NCBI RefSeq assembly: GCF_042686025.1
Contig: NZ_JBHUOZ010000001.1
Coordinates: 558,001-622,000 of the forward strand
Direction of reading: 5' to 3'
DNA: 64,000 bases
Origin: Terrimonas rubra
GTDB taxonomy: Bacteria; Bacteroidota; Bacteroidia; Chitinophagales; Chitinophagaceae
Position numbers and translations under genes: made by a program. Every line of letters begins with the position of its first letter. Position 1 is the first letter of the stretch. Shown here in pieces: positions 8,769 to 15,579 of this stretch. Under the pieces are notes generated by a model. The model saw only the letters and a list, made by a program, of their open reading frames with translations. It was not told where the DNA came from and did not search any database.

Positions 8769-9215
8769 ATGACTACGATGCAGGATAAAATGAAATACGT
8801 CCCCGGGGTTATCACTACCCTTACCTATTTACTGATGCTGGGGCTTAATATCTTCCTGATCCTGGGCCGGAAAAAGACCTCCATCCGCCTGGATTATTTA
8901 AATGACTTTTTACCGGAATTTTATTTGCATGTATCCAACTTTTCCATCAGCATGTTATTAATAATCGTGGTGGGTTATATATGGATATTAATGGGCGTTG
9001 GCATCAAACCCCTGTTATTCCTGGCGTTAACAGTAATGGTAGTAAATGTCATTTATGAATTATTTATTCCTGTACTTAACACAAGGGACATAACAGATGC
9101 GTGGTATGGTGTTGCAGGTAGTATTGCCGGAGGTTTGTATTTAGTACTGGTAAAACAATATGGTGTAAAGCCGGCACCCCCTGTTACAACAACTGCTAAT
9201 AAAACATCTGTATAG
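8769..9215 (+). CDS. Four-helix membrane protein, VanZ-like features
   Basis: 148 aa from this ATG; earlier in-frame ATG at 8718 and a later one at 8778 are possible. A near-consensus promoter word TATCTTTA at 8743-8750 favours 8769. Four hydrophobic segments are visible. The third to fourth segments carry NTRDITDAWYGVAGSIAGG, which resembles the Asp-x-x-D---G---G pattern near the end of VanZ-like proteins; that link is tentative. The gene is divergent from the amylase with a 135-base gap. Function unknown. Confidence 0.6.
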   Translation: MTTMQDKMKYVPGVITTLTYLLMLGLNIFLILGRKKTSIRLDYLNDFLPEFYLHVSNFSISMLLIIVVGYIWILMGVGIKPLLFLALTVMVVNVIYELFIPVLNTRDITDAWYGVAGSIAGGLYLVLVKQYGVKPAPPVTTTANKTSV

Positions 9216-9247
9216 TATCATTCTTCTTATAACAGTAAAATTAAACA

Positions 9248-9382
9248 ATGTATATGTCATGCCGACAGCCGGAGGTGTCTTTTACAGTCAGGTTAGTAAC
9301 GACGGGGAGACCTCTCCTGCGTCGAGGTGACGCAAAACCTGACAACAGCTCCGGTTGCACTATGTTGAAAATTGTTATACAT
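9248..9382. repeat. Nested inverted-repeat (cruciform-like) element
   Basis: Four complementary pairs share one centre near 9312-9315: ATGTATA (9248)/TATACAT (9376), CCGGAG (9269)/CTCCGG (9349), GTCAGGTT (9287)/AACCTGAC (9336) and GGAGA (9306)/TCTCC (9313). The ~135-base unit therefore folds into one long interrupted hairpin. It lies between two convergent genes. It could be a MITE-like element or a structured 3' region. Confidence 0.6.
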
Positions 9383-9416
9383 GTGTAAGAATCTTGGCAT
9401 ACCAAAGTACAAAAAA

Positions 9417-9449
9417 AAGCAGCCGGTCTTTTACAAACACAACTGCTTT
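9417..9449 (-). terminator. Possible terminator of the helical-protein gene
   Basis: AAAGCAG (9417) pairs with CTGCTTT (9443) around a 19-nt loop, and the minus strand then runs into T residues. The long loop keeps confidence low. Confidence 0.4.
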
Positions 9450-9470
9450 AGCTACCATCAATCAATACTT

Positions 9471-9869
9471 TTAGGCCGTTTCAGGTTTCTCTTTTTTATC
9501 ATCGTTATCGTCACCATCAAACTTATCTTTCATCCTTGCCCAAAAACCTGAAGCCTTCACTTTAAACTCATTCCATTTTTCTTTGGCCTCATCATCCCAG
9601 GTACTTACTTCGGCTTTTAAATCCTTCCAGGCATTTTCCGATTTTGCTTTCAGGGCATCTATCTTCTCATCGGTCCAGCCCGTTTTGGCCTGGATCTTTT
9701 CCCAGAAATCTTCGGCTTTGTCTTCCACCGAATCCCAGATATCCTCGGCTTTATCTTTTATTTTATCAAAGGCCGATGACGCTTTTTCATTGGCATCCGC
9801 GGCGGCCGCGTTCATTTTTGCTGCGGCATCTGCTGCACTTTCATGAATGTTTTTACTTGTGTTACTCAT
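9471..9869 (-). CDS. Highly charged, all-helical protein of unknown function
   Basis: 132 aa from the ATG at 9869. An in-frame TTG at 9905 would add MALLLNGCRKKT, which mimics a lipobox but has no proper signal-peptide core. The body is an alanine-, lysine- and glutamate-rich helix with regularly placed Trp (DIWDSVEDKAEDFWEKIQAKTGW ... DEAKEKWNEFK ... FWARMKDKF), repeating about every 22-25 residues like amphipathic apolipoprotein or YtxH/CsbD-like stress proteins. An acidic tail (DGDDNDDKKEKPETA) ends it. It is divergent from gpsA. Function unknown. Confidence 0.65.
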   Translation of the reverse strand: MSNTSKNIHESAADAAAKMNAAAADANEKASSAFDKIKDKAEDIWDSVEDKAEDFWEKIQAKTGWTDEKIDALKAKSENAWKDLKAEVSTWDDEAKEKWNEFKVKASGFWARMKDKFDGDDNDDKKEKPETA

Positions 9870-9947
9870 AGTTTTTTTTCTACACCCATTCAATAACAAT
9901 GCCAACAGAAATTGTAAACAAAGAATTTCTATTGACGGTTAAAAGGT

Positions 9948-9955
9948 TATTTTTG
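9948..9955 (+). promoter_or_regulatory. -7 promoter element of gpsA (TATTTTTG)
   Basis: Exact TAnnTTTG ending 21 bases before the ATG at 9977. It lies inside the N-terminal extension that would result from starting at 9899, so it argues for the shorter protein. Confidence 0.6.
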
Positions 9956-9976
9956 CGGCGGAACAAACCAGTTGTA

Positions 9977-11017
9977 ATGATTAAGCTTGGCATTATTGGC
10001 AGCGGTAGCTGGTCTACTGCATTGGCAAAAATTTTGACTGACAGCGGCCACCCTATTAACTGGTGGATGCGTAACGAGGAGAACATTGCACTCATGCAGC
10101 AAAAAGGGCATAACCCACACTACCTGCCCTCGGTAAACTTCAACATGCAACAGGTAACCCTGTCTTCGGATATTAAAACCGTAGTACAGCAGTCCGATGT
10201 ATTGGTATTAGGCGTTCCTTCGGCTTATGTGGCCGGCTGCCTGGAATTATTAACCCCTGCAGACCTGGAAAATAAAAAGATCATTTCGGCCATTAAAGGC
10301 CTGGTGCCCGGTCATGATATTTTACTGAACGATTATTTACACCGTTATTATAATTTTCCTTTACAAAACTACTTTGCCATTTTAGGCCCCTGCCATGCGG
10401 AGGAAGTAGCAGCTGAGAAGCTGTCCTACCTCACCATATCGGGTTACGACATGGAAACCGCCCATACCATTGCCGGTTATTTTTCGGTTGATTATATACG
10501 CACCGTGGTAAACCAGGATATACTGGGTGTACAGTATGCTGCCGTATTAAAGAACATTTATGCCTTAGGTACCGGTATCGCAAAAGGCCTGGATTACGGC
10601 GATAATTTTTTAAGCGTATTTATTGCCAACTGCGCCGATGAAATGGCGGGCTTTCTTAAAAAATTCGGTGCCCAGCATATCGTGGTGGGCGAACATACCG
10701 AAGAAGATCCTGTTACCCATATCAAAATGCCGAGTTACGCCGCATCCGTTTATTTAGGTGATCTGCTGGTAACCTGCTATTCACTCTACAGCCGTAACCG
10801 TTCCTTTGGTAATATGCTGGGAAAAGGCTACTCCGTGCAGGCCGCTCAGCTGGAACTGAATATGGTGGCCGAAGGATACCATGCCAGTAAATGTATCCAC
10901 AATATTAATGAGACCATCGGCGCCGAAATACCCATTGCCAATACCATTTATGAAATTGTATGGCAAAAAACCACGGCAGCAAAAGGTTTTAAGCTGATTG
11001 AAGAAGTGTTGGTGTAG
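9977..11017 (+). CDS. gpsA: Glycerol-3-phosphate dehydrogenase [NAD(P)+]
   Basis: 346 aa. The cytosolic enzyme reduces dihydroxyacetone phosphate to sn-glycerol 3-phosphate, the backbone for phospholipids. Seen: N-terminal dinucleotide fold GIIGSGSWSTALAKIL, LGVPSAYV, the substrate region ISAIKGL then LGPCHAEEVA, the catalytic Lys region GVQYAAVLKNIYALGTGIAKGL and C-terminal helical domain with RNRSFG. The start at 9977 places Met two residues before the Rossmann strand as in other GpsA proteins and lies just after a TAnnTTTG box. It shares a short divergent spacer with the helical-protein gene and converges on rimM. Confidence 0.95.
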   Translation: MIKLGIIGSGSWSTALAKILTDSGHPINWWMRNEENIALMQQKGHNPHYLPSVNFNMQQVTLSSDIKTVVQQSDVLVLGVPSAYVAGCLELLTPADLENKKIISAIKGLVPGHDILLNDYLHRYYNFPLQNYFAILGPCHAEEVAAEKLSYLTISGYDMETAHTIAGYFSVDYIRTVVNQDILGVQYAAVLKNIYALGTGIAKGLDYGDNFLSVFIANCADEMAGFLKKFGAQHIVVGEHTEEDPVTHIKMPSYAASVYLGDLLVTCYSLYSRNRSFGNMLGKGYSVQAAQLELNMVAEGYHASKCIHNINETIGAEIPIANTIYEIVWQKTTAAKGFKLIEEVLV

Positions 11018-11020
11018 GGA

Positions 11021-11056
11021 TAAAGCTTAAAGCCGAATGCTCAAAGCTTAAAGCAG
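11021..11056. repeat. AAGCTTAAAGC simple intergenic repeat
   Basis: AAAGCTTAAAGC occurs twice in 36 bases, echoing the run at 2597-2660. A weak hairpin follows near 11078-11105 that could end gpsA and rimM transcripts. Confidence 0.45.
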
Positions 11057-11119
11057 GGGAATTAAAAATTAAAAAACGAGCGGTCAACGATAAGCCGTTT
11101 TTATTTTTACATCTTTACT

Positions 11120-11638
11120 TTACCCCAGGTAAATATCCAGCAGACCATCGGGCAATTCCACCATTACCTGCTTTTTCTTATGATTTATTTGTGTTAAGGA
11201 TTCCTGGTGCAGGGGTATCAATACTTCCTTGCCCTTTATTTCCAGGCGGCAAAGCAATTGATGCGGCTGTTCAATTACCTCCAGTATTTCGCCCAAAGCA
11301 TTGCCGTTATCAATAATGGTATAACCCAGTAACATAGCGGGAGAAGAGCTGGAGGCAGATTTTTTAAAATCCTCCTCCGGTAACCATACTTCTTTCTGTG
11401 TAAGCTTGCGGGCTGTTTCGCGGTCGTTAATGGTTTCCAGTTTCAAATATATTTCATCGGCAGTTTTAGCCACAGCGCCTTCTACAAACCAGGGTAAAAA
11501 GCCATCCTTTTTATCTGCAATAAAAATGGTGGTCACGCCTTTTAAAGCATTCTTCTTTCCCAGCTCATGTTTCAGTACCAGCTCACCCGTTAATCCGTGT
11601 GCGGCCACCAGTTTACCAATTTTATAATACCCTGCCAT
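11120..11638 (-). CDS. rimM: Ribosome maturation factor RimM
   Basis: 172 aa, normal length. RimM binds ribosomal protein uS19 and helps assemble the 30S head. The N-terminal barrel starts YKIGKLVAAHGLTGELVLKHE (the family's GxhxxxHGhxGEhkV motif), continues with a conserved LKLETINDRETARKL, and the C-terminal PRC-barrel domain shows LLGYTIID, GEILEVIEQPHQLLCRL and VLIPLHQESL. In many bacteria rimM sits with rpsP and trmD, but here it stands alone. A TACCTTTG box lies 18 bases upstream. Confidence 0.93.
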   Translation of the reverse strand: MAGYYKIGKLVAAHGLTGELVLKHELGKKNALKGVTTIFIADKKDGFLPWFVEGAVAKTADEIYLKLETINDRETARKLTQKEVWLPEEDFKKSASSSSPAMLLGYTIIDNGNALGEILEVIEQPHQLLCRLEIKGKEVLIPLHQESLTQINHKKKQVMVELPDGLLDIYLG

Positions 11639-11655
11639 AATCTTTTTTTGCCCCG

Positions 11656-11663
11656 CAAAGGTA
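11656..11663 (-). promoter_or_regulatory. -7 promoter element of rimM (TACCTTTG on minus strand)
   Basis: Exact TAnnTTTG on the minus strand, 17 bases ahead of the rimM ATG at 11638. Confidence 0.55.
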
Positions 11664-11695
11664 AGTCGCTTTCCGCAAACGGGTACAGGTAGTAC

Positions 11696-12928
11696 TTAGT
11701 TATGCATTTTGGCAATATCGGTACGACGGACAATATTCAGTTTTTCGTACAAGGTTTTAATGTGGAACTTCACCGTGTTTTCGGAAATGAACAATTCAGC
11801 CGCTATTTCTTTATTGCTTTTACCCGCCTGTAAAAGGGCCAGTATTTCTTTTTGGCGATCCGATAAACTGTATTTCTCCCATTTGTCCGCCGCATCATCT
11901 TTTTTATGCATTTCCTGTGTCAGGCGGATCAGTTCAGTATTCATTTTATCATACTCGGCCTGTAACAAACGGTTCTTTTCCACGCTTACGCGGTTGTATT
12001 TGAAGAGTAAAAAAACAAAGGCCAGTAATACAACCGTCAGGATAATGAGAAAAATGATCAGCTTATAATTATACCCTTTTTCCAGGTCGGCCTTTTGCCT
12101 GTCCATCTCCTTCTCCAGCAGGCTCAGGCGGCCATTATATAGTTTTGCATTGTAAATGGTAGCAATATTATTAATTGAATCCTGTAACAAAGCGGCATAG
12201 GTATACCGTTCATTCACACGGGCATAATGTGCCATGATCTCGTACAGGTATAATTTATATTTCAATATGCCATGTTCATCGGCCGCGGCAATACCTTTTT
12301 TAAAATAAGCCTGCTGTTTCACCGTATCCCCGGTAATGCCGTATAAATCAATAAACTTACCATATACCACCGGCGTATTGCGTGGAGATACCTTAAATAA
12401 TAATTTCTCCGCCTCATTATAGTAGTTTTCGGCCTGGCTGAAATGCTTGTCTTTCATTAAAAAATATCCTTCCTGGATAATGATATAAGCCTTATCACTT
12501 TCATGCAGGTAAGCATAGCCATTGCTTTTCAACGCATCCATCTTTTTGCGGGCCTCATCAAACAACTGTTCCTCAAATAAGGTAAAAGCTCTTTCGGCCT
12601 CAATGGAGGCGATCACCGAATCCTTATGTTTTGTTTTGGTTCCCGCCTCCAGGGCCAGGTCAAGGTTATTGTATACTTCTGGGTAGTTGAATAGTCTTTT
12701 ATAGGTATGTGCTTTGTACTTATAAGCGTAGTAGCGGTTATATTCGTCGTTTTTGGGATTATCGATAAAATCGTTCACCAGTTTAATGGCCTCCTCGTAT
12801 TTGGAAGCATTATTCAATTCGTTCACCTCCGTTTCCAGTTGCCGGGCTATAACAGTTTGTGCATACATACCGGTACCCGTACAAAAAAGGATCAGGAAAA
12901 GGAGGTACCTGTGCAGAAAATAGATCAT
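11696..12928 (-). CDS. TPR-repeat membrane regulator with LuxR-type HTH
   Basis: 410 aa. Order: signal peptide (to TGMYAQ, residues 1-24), helical TPR-like repeats (about 25-285) for the periplasm, one membrane helix (LIIFLIILTVVLLAFVFLLF), a coiled coil of ~50 residues, then a LuxR/GerE helix-turn-helix (LSDRQKEILALLQAGKSNKEIAAELFISENTVKFHIKTLYEKL). The likely design is a one-component sensor: periplasmic TPRs sense a ligand or protein and the cytosolic HTH binds DNA. The type is common in Bacteroidota and mostly uncharacterised. A related design is encoded at 62413-64000. The target genes are unknown. Confidence 0.85.
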   Translation of the reverse strand: MIYFLHRYLLFLILFCTGTGMYAQTVIARQLETEVNELNNASKYEEAIKLVNDFIDNPKNDEYNRYYAYKYKAHTYKRLFNYPEVYNNLDLALEAGTKTKHKDSVIASIEAERAFTLFEEQLFDEARKKMDALKSNGYAYLHESDKAYIIIQEGYFLMKDKHFSQAENYYNEAEKLLFKVSPRNTPVVYGKFIDLYGITGDTVKQQAYFKKGIAAADEHGILKYKLYLYEIMAHYARVNERYTYAALLQDSINNIATIYNAKLYNGRLSLLEKEMDRQKADLEKGYNYKLIIFLIILTVVLLAFVFLLFKYNRVSVEKNRLLQAEYDKMNTELIRLTQEMHKKDDAADKWEKYSLSDRQKEILALLQAGKSNKEIAAELFISENTVKFHIKTLYEKLNIVRRTDIAKMHN

Positions 12929-13254
12929 AAAATGTAGAGGACTTTGCTTTTTCGGATAACAAAAATAACGCTCTCGTCTAAAATACCCGTCCCGTTATCA
13001 TATAATCTATTTCAAAATATGTGCTAAAAAACTCCTCAAAACCGACTTTTGTTCGACGATTAGTTTTATTTATATATAAATCAAATGTATAATATTAAAT
13101 TTTCCACCCTTTTTACGGCTTGTTTTTTGCGCGGCGAATGACATAATTGCACTACTCCCAAACAACCTGAAATTCGATGAAACCCAATACAGGCGGGCCT
13201 ACCTACCCGCTACCTACCCGATATATTTACCCCCACTACCCATAAACTACCCCA
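12929..13254. other. Intergenic region without a recognisable gene
   Basis: AT-rich upstream part, then a C-rich stretch near 13196-13252 with the word CTACCTACCCG repeated. No coding region or RNA motif is recognised here; it probably holds the upstream region of the transcript that starts near 13269. Confidence 0.5.
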
Positions 13255-13262
13255 TAGTTTTG
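13255..13262 (+). promoter_or_regulatory. -7 promoter element (TAGTTTTG) of a putative small RNA
   Basis: Exact TAnnTTTG. Transcription would start near 13269 and run into the strong terminator at 13446-13479. Confidence 0.45.
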
Positions 13263-13268
13263 GTTATT

Positions 13269-13479
13269 TCCTGTAAAAAAGGAGGATACTTGTGTTGTCA
13301 TTGCTCAGGGGAGCTAAATATCGCTGTCGCAATCCAAACACTAACGTTTATTAGTATTACACTATACCATACAGGCGTAAAGGCCGGTGGAAAATTTTCA
13401 GCTCATCCAATCTTTTAGAACAGTAACATTGGGATTCTAAAATTCAAGTCGTGTTGTTTCTACAACACGACTTTTTTTT
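13269..13479 (+). ncRNA. Putative ~210-nt small RNA (or leader with tiny peptide)
   Basis: A promoter box and a strong terminator bracket ~210 bases with no ATG and no recognised protein. Local hairpins are possible, for example ACTAA/TTAGT near 13340-13356. GTGTTGT occurs near 13292 and again in the terminator stem, so the terminator's ACAACAC arm could pair with either, an attenuator-like option. A TTG-started frame of 42 codons (13290-13418, behind GGAGGATAC) exists but resembles nothing I know. I cannot match 6S RNA, tmRNA, SRP RNA or RNase P RNA. Confidence 0.4.
13446..13479 (+). terminator. Strong Rho-independent terminator of the putative small RNA
   Basis: Perfect 12-bp stem AAGTCGTGTTGT / ACAACACGACTT with a 4-nt loop, then a run of T. 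No protein gene ends just upstream on this strand. Confidence 0.85.
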
Positions 13480-13945
13480 ACTCAGCACATGGTATTTATG
13501 AACGCATTGTTATCTTTTCCAAAACCGTAAAAATGTTTCCCGCTTTGGCCAACAATCAGTTAGGTATATTGTTAGTTTTGCATTGCTTGTTTAAAAACGA
13601 TAAACTTAATGGGCCATGCCTGGTTTTGCTTTTGTTAGCAGTTGCAAAAGTTTTTTCGGGTATGTGCCCGCCTATCGGGTTAATAAACAATTGTTTAAGT
13701 CGCCGTTTTGTTAGTTGTACCGCCCTTATACCCCTTTTATCTATGTATTGCCGGGCCGGTTTCTTACCATAAGTGCGGATAAGAAGCAAAAAATTATTTT
13801 CTTTGCGCAAAAATTAACCCATACAGCCGGTCAATTGTTTTGCCACCCGCTGTAACATCGTTAAACCGGCCTACGCACTGTAAACCAACATTGATAAGCC
13901 ACTACCTTTTACTTTTTTAATTATGGCCCCGGCCATTCATACGTT
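13480..13945. other. Intergenic region, no gene assigned
   Basis: Two overlapping open frames of about 80 codons exist on opposite strands (13533-13772 plus, 13556-13810 minus). Neither has a recognisable family, a clear promoter or a convincing composition, so I assign none. The end of the region holds the start of the next gene's leader. Confidence 0.5.
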
Positions 13946-14950
13946 ATGATACAAACAGATATTTGCATAATCGGAGCAGGCCCTGTGGGTCTTTTTGCCG
14001 TATTTGAAGCAGGTTTATTAAAAATGCGCTGCCACCTGGTAGACGCCTTGCCCCAGATCGGTGGCCAGCTTTCTGAGATTTACCCGCAAAAACCTATTTA
14101 CGATATACCCGGCTTTCCTTCTATCAACGCACAGGAACTGGTAGATAACCTGATGAAACAGATAGAACCTTTTAAACCCAGTTTTACATTGGGTGAAAGA
14201 GTGGAAACTGTAAACCGCCAGGAGGATAAGTCCTTCATCCTGCGCACCAACGAGGGAACCGAAATACATTGTAAGGTAATTGTTATTGCCGCAGGCTTAG
14301 GCAGCTTTGAACCCCGTAAACCGGCCATTGAAAAACTGGAGGAGTTTGAAGGCAAAGGTGTAGCCTATATGGTAAAAAATCCTGAACATTTCCGTAATAA
14401 AAAAATTGTACTGGCCGGCGGTGGCGACAGCGCCCTGGACTGGACCATCTTTTTATCCGATGTAGCCGAAAGGGTTACCCTGGTACACCGTGGCGAAACC
14501 TTCAGAGGAGCCCCCGATAGTGCAGAAAAAGTGTTTGAAATGGCCAAGGAAGGCAAGATAGACCTGGTACTGAAATCAAATATCACCAAAATTGACGGTA
14601 ACGGCCAGTTGAAAGAAGTACATATTACCTCCACCGAAGGCGCAGCCAGCGTGGTAGCAGCCGATCACCTGATACCCCTGTTCGGGTTAAGTCCAAAACT
14701 GGGACCTATTGCCGAGTGGGGCTTACAAATTGATAAATCACAGATTGCGGTAGATACCACCGACTACAGCACTAATGTAGAAGGTATCTATGCCATTGGA
14801 GATATCAATACCTATACCGGTAAACTGAAGCTGATACTTTGCGGCTTTCATGAAGGTGCCATTATGATGCAAAGCGCCTTTAAACATGTATTCCCCGATC
14901 AGCGCTTAAGCTTTAAATACACTACCGTAAACGGAGTAAACGCATTCTAA
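13946..14950 (+). CDS. Ferredoxin--NADP+ reductase, thioredoxin-reductase-like type
   Basis: 334 aa FAD protein. N-terminal FAD site CIIGAGPVGLFAVFEAGL and PQIGGQLSEIYP; NADPH site VLAGGGDSALDWTIFL; C-terminal FAD motif GIYAIGDINTYTGKLKLILCG. The CxxC redox pair of true thioredoxin reductases is absent (SALDW stands in the central part with no CxxC), which identifies the TrxR-like ferredoxin/flavodoxin NADP+ oxidoreductases. It moves electrons between NADPH and ferredoxin. A terminator separates it from the 2Fe-2S ferredoxin gene at 15188, its natural partner. It matches Bacillus YumC-type enzymes in length. Confidence 0.9.
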   Translation: MIQTDICIIGAGPVGLFAVFEAGLLKMRCHLVDALPQIGGQLSEIYPQKPIYDIPGFPSINAQELVDNLMKQIEPFKPSFTLGERVETVNRQEDKSFILRTNEGTEIHCKVIVIAAGLGSFEPRKPAIEKLEEFEGKGVAYMVKNPEHFRNKKIVLAGGGDSALDWTIFLSDVAERVTLVHRGETFRGAPDSAEKVFEMAKEGKIDLVLKSNITKIDGNGQLKEVHITSTEGAASVVAADHLIPLFGLSPKLGPIAEWGLQIDKSQIAVDTTDYSTNVEGIYAIGDINTYTGKLKLILCGFHEGAIMMQSAFKHVFPDQRLSFKYTTVNGVNAF

Positions 14951-14957
14951 CATACAG

Positions 14958-14980
14958 CCCCTCATCATGAGGGGTTTTTT
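14958..14980 (+). terminator. Rho-independent terminator of NADP reductase gene
   Basis: CCCCTCAT / ATGAGGGG arms around a single central base (6-7 bp usable), then TTTTTT, eight bases after the stop codon. Confidence 0.85.
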
Positions 14981-14990
14981 ATTATATTAC

Positions 14991-15054
14991 CAGCTTCATC
15001 ACGCTTATCTGCTGCCGTTGCGTCGCACGCTTCAACTGCAGGAATGCTATTGAA
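14991..15054 (-). repeat. Dispersed ~65-nt intergenic repeat, family 1, copy 1
   Basis: On the minus strand it reads TTCAATAGCATT-CTGCAGTTGAAGCGTGCGACGCAAC ... AAGCGTGATGAAGCTGG. It shares the core GAAG-GTGCGACGCAA and flanking words with copies at 41984, 55601 and 62343. Confidence 0.7.
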
Positions 15055-15150
15055 CACTCATTACTTCTCCAATTTATCATTCATAATTCAACATTCATAA
15101 TTCTTCACTCCCTATGAACTATCAGCCATTAACCATGAACTATTATTCAT
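15055..15150. repeat. Degenerate short-word repeat tract
   Basis: Words such as CATTCATAATTC, TATCATTCATAATTC and ATGAACTAT recur in slightly altered form. No gene. Similar tracts occur at several other gaps in the window. Confidence 0.5.
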
Positions 15151-15187
15151 TTAGCGTAATTTGCAGCTTCAAACTGCATACACGAAC

Positions 15188-15523
15188 ATGAATATCATTG
15201 CCTTTACAGTAGAGAACAAACATGGTGAGCGGAAAGAAATAGAAATACCCGATGATATGGGTCTGAGCCTGATGGAAGCATTAAAGGCCAGCGAATACAA
15301 TATACTGGCTACCTGCGGCGGCATGGCCTTATGTGCCACCTGCCATGTACAGGTATTGCAGGGTTTTGATAACCTCCCCGCCATTGGCGATGCTGAATAT
15401 GATATGCTGGACACCCTGCCCGATCTTACACCGGAAAGCAGGCTGGCCTGCCAGCTGAAGATTAGCGAGGAATTGAACGGGGCTGTTTTTCGCTTAATGG
15501 ACGAAAGCGATGATGAACTGTAA
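15188..15523 (+). CDS. 2Fe-2S ferredoxin
   Basis: 111 aa. The cluster-binding pattern is ATCGGMALCATCHVQVL with a fourth Cys in SRLACQLKI, i.e. C-x5-C-x2-C-xn-C of the adrenodoxin/ISC-type ferredoxin fold. It carries single electrons in the cytosol; the reductase gene just upstream (13946-14950) is its likely electron source. The ATG at 15188 gives the usual N-terminus; an earlier in-frame ATG at 15161 would add nine residues with no family support. Acidic C-terminus (DESDDEL). Confidence 0.92.
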   Translation: MNIIAFTVENKHGERKEIEIPDDMGLSLMEALKASEYNILATCGGMALCATCHVQVLQGFDNLPAIGDAEYDMLDTLPDLTPESRLACQLKISEELNGAVFRLMDESDDEL

Positions 15524-15579
15524 GGCAGCATGCTGTTTGCATACTATATTGCAGTAATTATTTATTAAAAGATTTTGTT

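Noticed and set aside
9870..9905. Lipoprotein start (LLNGC) for the helical protein
   Set aside because: It uses a TTG codon and has only seven residues before Cys, with no basic n-region or hydrophobic core. The ATG at 9869 is preferred.
13533..13772. 79-codon open frame in the gap before the NADP reductase
   Set aside because: An opposite-strand frame of equal length covers it; no family, no promoter with a clear fit.
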